From Oryzias latipes (taxonomy: Eukaryota; Chordata; Actinopteri; Beloniformes; Adrianichthyidae): 64,000 nt of DNA. Made by a program: the position numbers and the translations under genes. The stretch lies in contig NC_019866.2 of assembly GCF_002234675.1 (NCBI RefSeq), positions 3,268,642 through 3,332,641 of the forward strand, written 5' to 3'. The notes beneath the pieces were generated by a model that did not search any database, was not told the origin of the DNA, and saw only the letters and a list, made by a program, of their open reading frames with translations. Below, piece after piece: positions 9,001 to 26,078 of the stretch (the first letter of the stretch is position 1; the number at the start of each line of letters is the position of its first letter).

Positions 9001-11903
9001 AGGCGATCAAACTCATGTCGAAAATATTTTCTTTACTATAAAAAAAAGACAAGCTGAGTAATTATCTATAAGTAATTTTCTTTTTTAATTTGACTTAATT
9101 TTCATATTGTTTGAAGGACAAAAAAAATGGTTTTTGTTGCCTTATTCTGACTTTGAGCCCCCGCCCCTCTAAAATCCTGTGCATGTCCCTGTGCTTTAGT
9201 CACTATTGATCTTTTATGAGAGGATAGGGTACAAAATATTAAGATCGTAGACTGTTTGATGAACCCTTAGAGTGAAAAATGTTCACGCACATGAATTTCT
9301 ACGGGCACACTATGAGCCACAAGTGGTAGAACACTTACGGAAGGGTAGACTTCCATTAGCTTTACAAATACTTCACGATACACTTGCCACTTGCATGAAA
9401 ATGGTACATTCCAATTTATCATAAGGTGGCCTTACAAACCTCAACTGCAAGACACACCTGTGCTCACCTGACGATGCAGCCTCACCTGTCCACAACCCTC
9501 AATGTGTCCAGACAACTCAAAAACCTGCAGAACCCGTACGGGTCAACATTCCATTTGAGTGCATCTGACTAAAGCAAATTATGAACATTAAAGGCAAAAT
9601 GCTTTTGCATTTTAAAACATTTATCAGCATCTATCTTTCAGAAGAATGTATTTTATTGCCTTTAGTCTATGTAGCCACTGTCATTATTCAAATCCAAGGG
9701 AGTAGTTTAATTGCAAAGTCAGCAGTAACAAAGAATCATGCAAATTCTACAAAGCGTACCTGCAGATATCTGGATTTCGATCTGCTGTGTTTCATTTTAT
9801 CTGCATTAAAAAGTTAAACTTCAACAGGATCACTAATAAACCCAAAGGCTATGTACTCCAACAGAGTTTTTGGTTAAAAATGAAAACAAAGGAAATAGAA
9901 GGGCTAAATGTCTTAGAGATGTACTTGTGCATTTCAACCTCAAAGACAAGCAACTTCTGCTGTTCTTCAGATATCTGGATACTAAAAAGTTCTCCACAAT
10001 TCATCATTTTTTTCTCTGATTTTATTTTTACAAAGTGGTGATATTATTAAAGTGAGTTGCACTTTTCAGCACAACTCTGTTTTGAGATACCTGACTTTTA
10101 GACACGTTTTCTGGCCTTTTATGAAAGGGGTTTTACATCACAGAGACCTGCAAATGCTCAAGCAGCTGATACTGTAAAAATCCCCGCTGCTCACCAGATC
10201 AGACCCAAATGTAACCTGGAATCATTGTTTCCCTACTTTGCATGTTCTCTTTTGGTATCTCGACTCCCATTTCTGCATTAGGTTCTGCACTTTCCCTACC
10301 TCTAAGTTCAGTTTTCCACCTCAGATGAAAGCAGAAGTGAAGACAGGATGAAGTAAATGAAAGTGATGCTTCCTCTTTCACTTCTCTTCAGGCGGTATGC
10401 TGTGCTGACGGGGAGCACTGCTGTCCCGCCGACTACAAGTGCAAAGAGGAAGACACCTCGTGTGTCAAAGGAGAAGTGGTGATCCCATGGTACACAAAGA
10501 TCCCAGCCACCGACAGTATTCAGGCGGATTCCAGCTTTGTGCAGTGCAGCGCTGTGCATCAGTGTCCCGAACACATGTCCTGCTGCAGGCTGTTCACAGG
10601 AGAGTGGGGCTGCTGCCCGCTGCCAAATGTGAGCACATCTGTGTTGCATTCGGAGAACAGAGTTGCAACATGGAAATAAAGAGACATGAATTAGCTTTAA
10701 AAGGTTCGTCTTTGTAAAGTGTCCTTGTTTGTGTGCAGGCTGTGTGCTGTGGTGATAAGGAGCACTGCTGCCCAGAGGGCTACACCTGCGACCTCGCCTC
10801 CAAGTCCTGCCATAAGCTCCTCACGTTGCAGCTGGAGACCGTCCCGCTGACACCAGTGTTTCTACCCGACGACCAGTCCCAGCATGGTCCAGTAAAGCCC
10901 ATCCTGAACCGATGCGACGACGTCTACAGTTGCAACGTGGATGAGACCTGCTGCAGGACGTCCCACACCACCTGGGGGTGCTGTCTGTCCCCTAAAGTAA
11001 GACAATTCCATCCATTTAATTTCTATGCTATTTCCCTTTCGGGTTAACGGGGTTGCTGGAGCCTGTCCTGGCTTCTGTTTGGCAACGGTGGGGTACACCC
11101 TGGAAAGGTTGCAGGGCATTCAATCACTCCCACACACACTCATACATGCACACCTAGCGAGAGCAGGGGGTGTCAGAATCCAAGCCTCGAGGGCGAGTGA
11201 CCAACAGGTTTTCCAACCAACTGGCTATTGAAGCTCTTTATTGGCGAAACACGCCTGATCCAGGTAATCAGCTGCAGATAAGGCAGGATTTCTGAAAAAC
11301 TAGCAGGAGGCCGGCCCCCTGGAGTTTGACTCCCCTGCTTTTGAGTAACCAACTAACCTATGAAGGAAGTTAGGGAAATAACAAAAATGCATAGTTTGTC
11401 AATTGAAAGCAAATAAAGCACACAGTTGTCCTACGTTATCGGTCTATAATTTTCCCCTAGAAGCTTTGCATTGCAACAATTAGAACCTTTATTTAAAACA
11501 ATGTAGCCTATAAACGTAAATTTTAGTAATTTCAATTCGAAAAACCTGTTTTATCTAAGTTAATTTATAGAAACTTATTCCACTTGACCTATATTAGAAC
11601 TGAAGACATTCTTTGTAACAAGCGAATATTCTGCCCCCTTAGCTTAGGCTGTATTTACCCTCTAATAATGTAATCTTTCCTTATTTGGCTCAAATAATCC
11701 AGACAGGTCAGAACAAGAGAACCGCACGCTTACAGAATCCCGTGTCCTCTTCTTTGCAGGCCGTGTGCTGCAGAGACATGAAGCACTGCTGTCCTGATGG
11801 CTACAGATGCACAAAAGGCGGCTCCTGCATCAAGAACACTGGGCTGCACTGGCTCAACTGGCACACATTCTTCACCAACAAGAGGAAAGCCATAATCGTG
11901 TGA
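69..11903 (+). CDS. grn: Progranulin (granulin precursor), 5'-partial, 12 granulin domains visible
   Basis: Secreted/lysosomal cysteine-rich growth factor precursor cut into granulin peptides. Exons: ~69-197, 744-825, 910-1016, 1134-1284, 1371-1493, 2030-2127, 2345-2581, 2669-2905, 5127-5363, 5451-5687, 6286-6522, 6610-6846, 7720-8064, 10392-10628, 10739-10996, 11760-11903 (stop). All phases join; the visible part is about 1031 aa against 593 in human. Each domain is split between two exons at the typical spot after CCPxPE/K, before AVCC. Most domains keep 12 cysteines. The first resembles human granulin G (SCL and VSC instead of CC pairs). The signal peptide and paragranulin exons must lie upstream of the window. 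The exon at 7720 has a long acidic linker. The C-terminus ends KAIIV, not the QLL that binds sortilin in human. The exon 1134-1284 donor is GC, not GT. This is probably the long teleost paralog (grna). Confidence 0.96.
2209..2262 (+). repeat. Short remnant of the intronic LINE tail
   Basis: A short piece (agaggagctggttgggg then gctgcctccaagacctg) matches the two ends of the longer LINE tails at 3092-3417 and 5868-6200, with the middle deleted. It lies in the intron before the first amplified exon. The tail was therefore present before the array expanded. Confidence 0.6.
3092..3417 (+). mobile_element. Non-LTR retrotransposon 3'-end relic in grn intron
   Basis: In a broken + frame the sequence reads [11 protein letters not shown], then WACPTGRRP and PKTCW. 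This is the W.GH..RM type of tail found downstream of the reverse transcriptase in many fish LINEs. It has in-frame stops and is a dead fragment. It ends at the Harbinger insertion point and resumes after it (5039 onward). The family is not resolved by eye. Confidence 0.7.
3657..4064 (+). pseudogene. Harbinger Myb/SANT-like (trihelix, NAIF1-type) DNA-binding protein relic
   Basis: A 135-codon frame contains [13 protein letters not shown] near the start and [21 protein letters not shown] around residues 63-82. These resemble the helices of NAIF1 and of the second protein of animal Harbinger elements, which binds DNA and brings the transposase to the element ends. A better Kozak start (accATGG at 3670) lies in another frame and meets a stop after 11 codons, so the 5' end is frameshifted. 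The family protein is usually longer, so this copy is probably truncated and inactive. Confidence 0.75.
4506..4531 (+). repeat. (CTGT)n microsatellite
   Basis: About six CTGT units in a row inside the Harbinger element; typical slippage repeat. Confidence 0.8.
5868..6200 (+). mobile_element. Second copy of the same LINE 3'-end relic (duplicated with the grn unit)
   Basis: Nearly identical to 3092-3417 and in the same position relative to the granulin exons, so it was copied as part of the exon-pair duplication. It carries the uninterrupted (empty) version of the site where the Harbinger element sits in the first unit. Confidence 0.75.
7022..7080 (+). repeat. Short irregular tandem repeat (tgacatttttt units)
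   Basis: Several copies of tgacatttt(tt) of slightly varying length follow one another in the grn intron, just before the pogo/Tigger-like sequence. Confidence 0.7.
7081..7673 (-). mobile_element. Pogo/Tigger-like (Tc1-mariner superfamily) DNA element remnant
   Basis: Read on the minus strand, the right end begins CAGTAAACCTTTGTTTTTCG followed by CGGGGGTTACGTTCC, with TA next to it. This is the CAGT-start, CGCGGG-rich end style of Tigger-type elements. Motifs such as acttcacggattt occur near both sides (7110 and 7605). No transposase frame is visible and the left terminus is eroded. The element stops only 46 bp before the grn exon at 7720, so it sits in the branch-point/polypyrimidine region of that intron. 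Confidence 0.6.
8065..10391 (+). other. grn: Long grn intron without recognisable genes
   Basis: This 2.3-kb AT-rich intron separates the acidic-linker exon from the exon at 10392. Several short open frames are present, but none has family motifs or coding character. Splice ends are strong (aag|gtgagc and cttcag|gcg). Confidence 0.7.
11030..11345 (+). repeat. Dispersed fish repeats in the last grn intron
   Basis: Two pieces are seen. 11045-11155 reads ggggttgctggagcctgtc then gggtacaccctggaaaggtt and a CA-rich stretch, a tail common in fish repeats. 11170-11345 reads ccaggtaatcagctgcag and ends cccctggagtttgactcccc. Both resemble widely dispersed fish SINE/MITE-type sequence. No coding content. 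Confidence 0.6.
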
Positions 11904-12361
11904 AAATCTGCAGTGTCAGTTAATTCTGCCCACTAAAGGAAGTTTACATGCATTCAGTTTTAGATTTTTTAATGTTTTTTTTCGTTGAGAAAACTGTGGT
12001 AAACAGTAACCTAAACACTGACAAAGACAAAAGCACTTAAGAAAATGTTATTGAAACTTAACTTAATCGAGGCAGACATCGTACTCAGGCTTCCTTATCT
12101 GCTATTTTAATTCATCGGCAAAAAAATGAGTAAAACTCTCCACTGACTTATGGCTTACCTAAGTGTCATTTGTGTGTCTTTGTGTTCTGGAGCATCTGTA
12201 CCTTTGTGATATCATTTGGAAACCACACGACTTGTTCTGAGTGCCTTAACTAGTCTTCAAGTTGATGTTAAATTGAGCTAAAATGATAGGTTGAATGCTT
12301 TTTCCTCCATTATCTGTCATGGGCCTGAGTGCTGTCGACATTTTCCATTTAAAAAAAAGAA

Positions 12362-12367
12362 AATAAA
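12362..12367 (+). promoter_or_regulatory. grn: Candidate grn polyadenylation signal
   Basis: AATAAA about 460 bp after the grn stop, with a second AATAAA a few bases downstream and T-rich sequence following. Confidence 0.55.
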
Positions 12368-13308
12368 ATGTAAAATAAAACATAACTCATCGTTTTTATT
12401 GTCAACATTAAAAAAAATGTTTTCAAAGAGGAATGTTTGATAAAAATGTGTGAAGCAGTCAGCTTTTGTTTTGTCGATAATTTTTAATCATAGGCCAGTC
12501 TTGTAAAACTACTTCTATACATAAATGTGTGTAAAAATATGAAATAATTTAAAGAATATATTTTAGTGAATCTTAGTGTTCTGCAAATCATACACATAAA
12601 GTTTTGGCCAAAAAGAAAAAGGTTAAAAACCCTGCATTCTGGATTTTCAATTATCTTTTAGCTTTCTTCTGCAATCAGTCCTTTTATAGTGAAGGATCTA
12701 TTTACCATTTTCTTTTCATATCAATGCATTTTTTAAAGGTTTTCAGAAGTGTAAAGTTCTTTTCAGTGCCTGCAAGGTGTTGTTTTGTAAAAGCAAGCGG
12801 AATTTCATGCCCCTACCGGAGGTTTGTGACCCCTAGAGGGTTGCACAGCAGCATTTGTGTGTGATGGTTTCAACTTCCCCCTGTCATTGTAGACTCAGAT
12901 GAAGGTTCAGCAGAGCAGACATCCAGAAGAATTAATCTAAAATCAGAAAAAATTGAATTCTCTTGCCTCAGTATTTCCTAGAAAAAAAATCTTTATGAGA
13001 TCAACAAGTGAATAAGAGCAACAAAGACCAAGAGAACATAGTAAGGAGTAGCACGCTCAAAAACAATAGAATTCAATTCTTATTTTTAAAAGGAAAAATC
13101 TTGGTTTGAAACAGAAACCATGAATTCTTTTGCAAGATTGTACAGTTCCAATGGTAACATTTTTTTTCTACTATAATTGAATTCAAGAATAATCAACACA
13201 TGGGAATGTAACCACAGGGGGGCGCTATCTAGTACTTTGAACCTGTCATGATTCACTGTGGTGACCCCTACAGGAAGCAGCTGAGTGAATGGAGATCTGA
13301 TGCACTTA

Positions 13309-14033
13309 AAACTGAGCATCAGAATGGAAAAGAAAGGAGATTGAAGGGACTTTGAACGTGGCATGGCTGTTAACGTGGCATAGTTGTTGGTGCCAGACGG
13401 GCTGGTCTGAGTATGTCAGAAACCGCTGATCTACTGGAATTTTCACCTGCTACCATCTCTAGGGTTTACAGGGAATGGTCAGAAAAAGAGAAAATATCCA
13501 GTGAGCGGCAGTTCTGTGGGCAGAAATGCCTTGTAGATACCAGAAATGGCCAGAATGGTTCCAGCTGAAATATCTTGGCACACTTTGGGTCATTTAGTAG
13601 CAACTGCTCATCGTTGGAATGGCATAGACCTTGTCCGTCCCTTTATGCCCACTGTGTACCATCTTCTGACAGCTACTTGCAGCAGGAAAAGGCACCAATT
13701 CATAAAGCTGGAATCATTTTATACTGGTTTCTTGAACATGACAATGAGTTCTCTGGACTCAGACGGCCTCCACAGTCACCAGATCTAAACCCAATAGAGA
13801 ACCTTTGGGATGTGGTGGAACGAGAGATTGGCATTATGGATGTTCAGCTGACAAACCTGCAGCAACCGTGTGATGCTATAATGTCGATATGGACCAAACT
13901 CTCTGAGGAATATTTTACAGTACCTTGTTAAATCATACCACGCAGGATTAAGGCAGCTCTAAAGGCAGCTCTAAAGGCAAAAAAGGCTCCAACCCGGTAC
14001 TAGCAAGGTGTACTTAATAAAGTGGCCAGTAAT
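13309..14033 (+). mobile_element. Tc1-like transposon, internally deleted
   Basis: Starts with sequence typical of fish Tc1 elements (gactttgaacgtggcatgg, then tctagggtttacag). It continues to a C-terminal transposase piece with PPQSPDLNPIENLWDVVERE around 13764-13826, the last part of the DDE catalytic core, and ends gtacttaataaagtggcc. The middle third of the transposase is missing (jump near 13565), and frameshifts and stops are present. It is a dead copy between grn and rundc1. Confidence 0.85.
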
Positions 14034-14082
14034 TGTGTTTATTGGACTATGCGTTGAATATTGTACTGGAACCCCTGACTGT

Positions 14083-14535
14083 ATAAGGGAACTGGTCAAA
14101 GTGATCCCTCCTCTGGCATGTTCGAAACAGAAAGTGCCCGCTAACTCCAAGACCCCATAATCGTATAGACTTCTATAGAGAAATAAACAGTTATTACGAC
14201 TACAGTCGTTCTATTTGTTAGAATAGCCATTATTGTTCTGCTACATTTCCTAACATGTTTTTGCTCATACAAATTGTATTTTCATCATATTTTTTTTCTG
14301 TTTTGCAAGTTATTCAAGTTATAAATTGTTGTTACAAATTGGACGCCTCAATACAGGTGGGCGGTGCCTGCTGGCCCCTCATGCCCAACGTTCAAAGTGT
14401 TTAAATGATAGATGTCGTGTAGCCTGCTTTTAGTGGTAGAGGTGTGGACTTCCAACAAACTCACTCCTGATGGCAAGAGTGGTTGCCATAGAAACGTGGA
14501 CTCAGACTGATGACAGCTGGTTCCAACATGGTGGA
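14083..14535 (+). repeat. Dispersed repeat family B, copy 1
   Basis: Shares order and wording with 47903-48308: gactgta at the start, cccgctaactccaag, cttctatagag, tgtgtagcctg-like, gtggacttccaacaa, ctcactcctgat, and ttccaacatgg at the end. It is about 0.45 kb with no coding content. It looks like a non-autonomous DNA element, though terminal repeats were not identified. Confidence 0.7.
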
Positions 14536-14848
14536 GTATTAGGGCCAAAAAAATGTAACATTACAAGATTTAAAGTTCTAAATTTAAATCTATTATTTGA
14601 ACTAAATAAGGAAATATGACATTATTAGAGGGTAAATCTGTCAAACTTGCGACATTTTTTTGGTGCTTTTTGCAAATTTACGAGATTAGGAGCACAAAAC
14701 ATAAATATATAAAAAAAATGTTGACTTAATTAATTTATTTGGGCGAAAATTAAAATTAGGCAACTTCTTTAGGTGTTATCTCACTCACTCATTCCAGTTC
14801 TGAGATACTGTCAAGGTCCGCAATGACTGGAGCGTATTCATAATATTA

Positions 14849-14934
<86 letters not shown>
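14849..14934 (+). repeat. (AAT)n microsatellite
   Basis: Nearly perfect run of about 28 taa/aat units between grn and rundc1. It creates a false poly-leucine frame on the minus strand. Confidence 0.97.
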
Positions 14935-14937
<3 letters not shown>

Positions 14938-15214
14938 TAATGAAAACCACATACAGACAGTCAGTAGGGGGTTGGTAGCGTCATTCAAAGGAAGTTGGAG
15001 ATTTTATTCTGAAGGCGATCGCACATTACTTCCGTTTTTCTGCTGACGTTCAATCAGGATTACCTTCTGGCGCTGTGACGTATCATTTTCCCAAAATGGC
15101 GATGCACCTGTTCCCCGGGCGGTTATCCCCGCTGTTACCTCAACTTTAGGAAACCTTCCATCTGGAGCTCGCTGTTCGTGATTTACCGACAACAAATCTG
15201 CGTGAATTCCAAAA

Positions 15215-20372
<5,158 letters not shown>

Positions 20373-22290
20373 GCGAGCTCCCAGCATTTTATTAGCATTT
20401 GGGACCGAAAGCATGACTGTGCTGCAAGTTGGTAACTCTTTAAAGTTCCACCGGCGTCCAAACATCTTAAGTCAAGTGCAAATATGTGATGTCAGAAGTA
20501 TTCGTATTGATTTGGTGTGAGCCGCATATTCTGTTCTATCAAGGATGCCGAAACGTGAAGACGACGGAGCAACTCACTTTGCAAACATGCCTTAGAGTAA
20601 GATTACCTCACCTCTAGCAAAGCCTTCCTGATCCCTGTGCCCTGTGCTCAGCATGCAGTGTGACCGTCTGCTGTACCTGACAAGTGACCTATGCAGAACA
20701 TGTAGAAGTAGGGCTGGAGCGGCCGCCATCGCCATTCGCTCTGTGCTGGACAATCCCGGAGAGGAATGAAAGAGCAGACTTGCTGTTTGTGGAAATCTGC
20801 TCTGGCGGCCATTGAAGACGGGAAAACAGATCAGCTTGAAAAGTATTTACAGTTTCTGTCGGAAATGTGAAACGTTTCAGGAGTGTTGTGGAAGTTCTAG
20901 CACAGAGCCAATAGACTCCGTCTCAAAGCCCTTTGTCGACATTTCAACCCTGTTTTTGCTGCTGCTGCTGCTGTCCTCCTCACCCTGCGGGAGAATCCAG
21001 CATTTGAACATATCTGATATTAAATTTGATTGGGAGATGTAAAGGTTTCATTCCAGATCATTTTTCCACCCTCCAGGAACCGCAGAGCGGCACTGATATG
21101 TCCTCAATAACTGAATGTATAATCCATTGATGCTATTAAACTAACAAGAGTTCAGAGTTTTTGAACTAAATTCAGTTTTTTTATGTTTCAAATACATTCA
21201 ATGCTGATTTAAATCACCTTTACCACTATTTCTGTATGTTGTTCTGCTGTTTTAACAGTTCTGTCGTAGAGAATAAGTTCAAATCAAATGTAAAAGTCAC
21301 TGAAAAATGATCAGATATTAAAATTCATTGTTTTATTTATTGCTTCATTCATAGTAAATATATTTGGAGACCTATTTGTTTTGGATTTTATTGTATTTAT
21401 TATGTACATGGTAAAGAAATAAATCAATGTAGCAACCAAAAAGCCATGTTGGTGTTATTCAATGAACTGTACAGTATTTTTCTTTTTTTTTTAGAAAAGC
21501 TTAAATTAAGCAGCAAATAAAAACAGTACACATTCAGTTTAGATGTAACAAAACAGATTCAAAGCTTGCTGCTTCCATGACATCTGGGTGTTTTTTTTTC
21601 TTTATCAAAAACTCAATTTGGGTTGCATAATTTTAGTGTAATATTTATAAATAAATGCCCTTTTATGACTAAAAATTATACAATATAAACAAAAAGGAGA
21701 ACTTAATTTAAATAAAATTCGTATTTGAATGGTTATCTTATGCTGTATTTTGCATTGAAAATTTTGTATTCAAGTATTTACTTTAAATTTACTGTATTGA
21801 CCTAAAAACAAACATTGACAAGAAAAAAGTCAAATTTACCAATAACGATGTATTCTAATTTTATTTTAACCATCAAATGGTTTTTTGTGTTAATTAATTA
21901 AACTACAACATGCGGCAGCTGCTTAGAAAACACTCTTGAACAAACGTATTTAAATCAAGTAAATATTTTCAGAATTTAAAAAAAATCATTTACGCAATAA
22001 AGCTTTATAAAGACCGAAAGTTAATTTTGAAGGCAGAGTTTAGTTTTAAATTAATTAGTAACGCATTAAAATGTTCGAAAAGTTTAACAATAGCTTTAAA
22101 TACCTAAAACAGGATATTAATATTACATCTTAAATTAAAAGAAATTAATATAAAATCTTTAAACTAAATTTTAGGGGATCACCGTGCTAAAATAATCCAA
22201 AAATAAAAGCTAAAAAAGAAAAAGGAAAATAAAATATTTCCCCCCGGAAGTGACGTAAAAAACGGGCAGGTCAAAGTTGACAAAAACCTA
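20373..22290 (+). other. rundc1 3' region and AT-rich spacer
   Basis: Presumed rundc1 3' UTR to about 21.4 kb, with a candidate AATAAA at 21418-21423. It is followed by very AT-rich sequence up to the rpl27 promoter. No coding frame with family motifs was seen. Confidence 0.55.
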
Positions 22291-22295
22291 TCAGA

Positions 22296-22333
22296 CTTCC
22301 TTTTCTGTTAGCGGAGGCCGTAGAGCAGCATCA
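22296..22333 (+). promoter_or_regulatory. rpl27: rpl27 leader exon with 5'-TOP-like pyrimidine tract
   Basis: cttccttttctg is a terminal oligopyrimidine-type start, as expected for a ribosomal protein mRNA under growth/mTOR translational control. The leader runs to a strong donor (atca|gtgagtg) and is spliced to the exon holding the ATG. The exact transcription start is inferred. Confidence 0.6.
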
Positions 22334-22806
22334 GTGAGTGAAATTCTCCAACAATCTCTATCCATCTGTCGAAATATTGAGGAATATTTTTCATTCATCA
22401 CTGAAAACAATAAAACACGTTTCTGTTTTACAAATTCCATCTGTTATTTCCCCTCATTTGTAGTTGATAAATTAGGAAAACAACGCCGTTGTACCGCAGC
22501 TCCGCTTGCGCAGAGTTCATTTAACATGTTAAAGACGAGGACTTAGACAATCTAGCAGCTGAGTTATTCTTTGGAAATTCTGGTTTTTAAGTCTTTTGTT
22601 AACGCGAGAAAGATGTGAGCGTGATCCCGAGTATGTAGTTGACATAAAAATGTTGTTTTACGTTCGTTAGCTAGTAGCTAAAGCTAATAAATATAGCTTC
22701 TAAAACCTGGAGATGACTTGACGTTTCTATCAAACCCCTTTCATTTAGAGCGGATTGTTGAATCATTTACGTCTTACCTGTGATGACTTTGGTGGCGTGA
22801 TGTTGA

Positions 22807-24019
<1,213 letters not shown>

Positions 24020-24032
24020 CTTCAGTTTCACA

Positions 24033-24038
24033 AATAAA
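24033..24038 (+). promoter_or_regulatory. rpl27: rpl27 polyadenylation signal
   Basis: AATAAA 14 bp after the stop codon, giving the very short 3' UTR typical of ribosomal protein genes. Confidence 0.75.
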
Positions 24039-24049
24039 AGTTTAAAAAC

Positions 24050-25770
24050 CGACTTTTGGCTCTTCTTCTGGTGTTTTCATAGTCCATCCATGCCCTGTAG
24101 GTTTGTTTCCCAGAAGAACAAACCTTTTTTCAGGGACTCTTGACTGTAATGGAACAGGAAGAGTCTCAACTGCCTGGACGCTCCCCTCACAGGACGAACG
24201 CCACCCTGTCCAACCATTCAGCCAAGCTAGAACCTTAACAAACCCCATGTGTTCCTTCAAGATCTCCCCAGTCCTTGTTCATCCCCCATTGGAGGGTTGG
24301 TGTAAAATGCAGACATTTCTTTAGATTGGAGTGAGACAGACCTGCCAATGTTTACAACAGTCAAGGCATTGACCTTCCTGAAGTCAGAACCGAGGTGTTT
24401 GATCGATCTTAAGAAGCAAAATGCACCCAGACTTGGAAGGTTCAGCAATCGTATCTAATTTTATCATCCAGATACTTTCTTTTCCGGATGAACTCGATAA
24501 AAAACATGTTTTCCAGGTGGTGTATCTCCTACCTATATCATGCTCTGGGTTTGTGTGGGAATGAAGCGACACAGGAAAGCAATTTATAAGCTCACCAAAT
24601 GCTAATCCCTGTGGTTCAGACAAATGACCCACTAAGACGTCCAACTCAGAGTTCCTTAACCGTCCGTCACTTGCAGCAGAGTCTAAAGAAACCAACTAAC
24701 TTCTGTATCTGGGTAAAAAAAAAAACTTTCAAACAAGCAGCCAAAGGGCAGATTTTCCCATCAACAGTTGAGGAGCGGCTGTAATATGGTTCCAATGAAT
24801 CTACATGGCAAAGATGTGATTTCACATAAAGTCCTCTGCAAGAAACATCACTTGAATTTACTTCATAAATGTTCAAAACTGTTGAAAAAAAATCACCTTC
24901 AAAAAGACAAAAACAAAGCAATTTCACTGACAAATATACTTGCGGCTCTACTGAAGCCAAAAGAAACCAAGTTTAAAACCTCAAATACAGAAATACAGTG
25001 TCTGTACAGCAGCACACATTTAGGATAAAATAATGTGGGGGGAAAAAACCTCTATGCTTTTAATGTGCTGTCATTCTGTCCTGGATTGAAGGACAATAAA
25101 AAGTTTTTCTATAAAATTTTACCTGCTTAGGTTTGCTTGGAACATTTGGGGAAAATATATTTTACAATGTAACTAAAAGTTTTTTTTTTTATTAAAACTA
25201 AATAGAATACTGACAAAAATTGCTTTACCTTTACAAAATAATTCTAACTTAGCCCAGAAAATTAAAGAAACAAATTTAACTTGAGAAAGTTGAAACCAAT
25301 GCATATAATACCTATATTTAGTTGTATATTTTTATTGCTCTTATTTTACTTTATTCACTACTGACACAACGCTTTTCATGTACAAAAGCAAGTGATTCAT
25401 AACCCTTGTGCTATCTTAGATGACCCCACCCTCACATTGAAGTGTTCTCCCTACCATGACAAAGGTGGAAAGATTTCATGTAATCCATGGACACCAGTGA
25501 AGATCACAAATCATTGAAGAAAAAAGGTTCAGAGCACTGTCTAGTGGGTCTACATGACCCAACTCCCAATGTTAAAATGCCTAGGATAGCACGAGGGTTA
25601 AGAAAAAAATATGTGAATGAACCAAACAAACAAACGATTAAAAATGAATTCCTTTAACTGCCGTGCACTGGAAATGTACGGATATTCCGACAGTGAGTAA
25701 ACGCATCACCGCTCGTGTTTGTGGAGCGCCCTCTGGCGGACAGAATCGGCAGGTGGTTCATCTTTCGCGT
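24050..25770. other. Intergenic spacer rpl27-ifi35, no gene recognised
   Basis: Contains an open minus frame of 103 codons (24384-24695) and a few other short frames without known motifs. A second AATAAA on the + strand is seen near 25094. The piggyBac-like MITE at 25401-25601 is the only clear element. Confidence 0.5.
25401..25601. mobile_element. MITE with piggyBac-like ends
   Basis: About 200 bp with inverted ends: left AACCCTTGTGCTATCTTAG, right (complement) TAACCCTCGTGCTATCCTAG. If the element proper starts at CCC, the flanks are ATAA and TTAA, consistent with a TTAA target with one mutation. No coding capacity. Confidence 0.7.
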
Positions 25771-25777
25771 TAACTCA

Positions 25778-25793
25778 GAAAGGAAAGTGAAAG
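25778..25793 (+). promoter_or_regulatory. ifi35: ISRE/IRF-binding site of ifi35
   Basis: GAAAGGAAAGTGAAAG contains the GAAANNGAAA core bound by ISGF3 and IRFs. It lies just upstream of a likely noncoding first exon ending at 25827 (gtagaag|gtaagg) and about 285 bp before the ATG. The position fits direct interferon induction. Confidence 0.7.
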
Positions 25794-26078
25794 AATGACA
25801 TTTCAGACCAAACAACGAATGTAGAAGGTAAGGTAACAGCGAACTGGGGGTTAGTAAAACAACATAACCAGTGAAGTCCCATTACAATGTTGATATTTAA
25901 ACAGTTAGAGCGTTAAATATCGTTTGTCCTCCCGATATTTTACATAGTTTTTTATGTTAGGGCAGACTCGTTATAAAACTCTGCTCTCTGTGGTTTAGCT
26001 TCTTTGTGAGATCTGCTGCGTAGATGAAGTGAAAACACAGTCATATTTGTTTGTGTTTTATTTTAGATCACTTTCATC

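Noticed and set aside
9581-10041. Two overlapping open frames in the large grn intron
   Set aside because: AT-rich, no motifs, no splice support.
14785-14988. Minus-strand frame with a long poly-leucine stretch
   Set aside because: Translation of the (AAT)n microsatellite.
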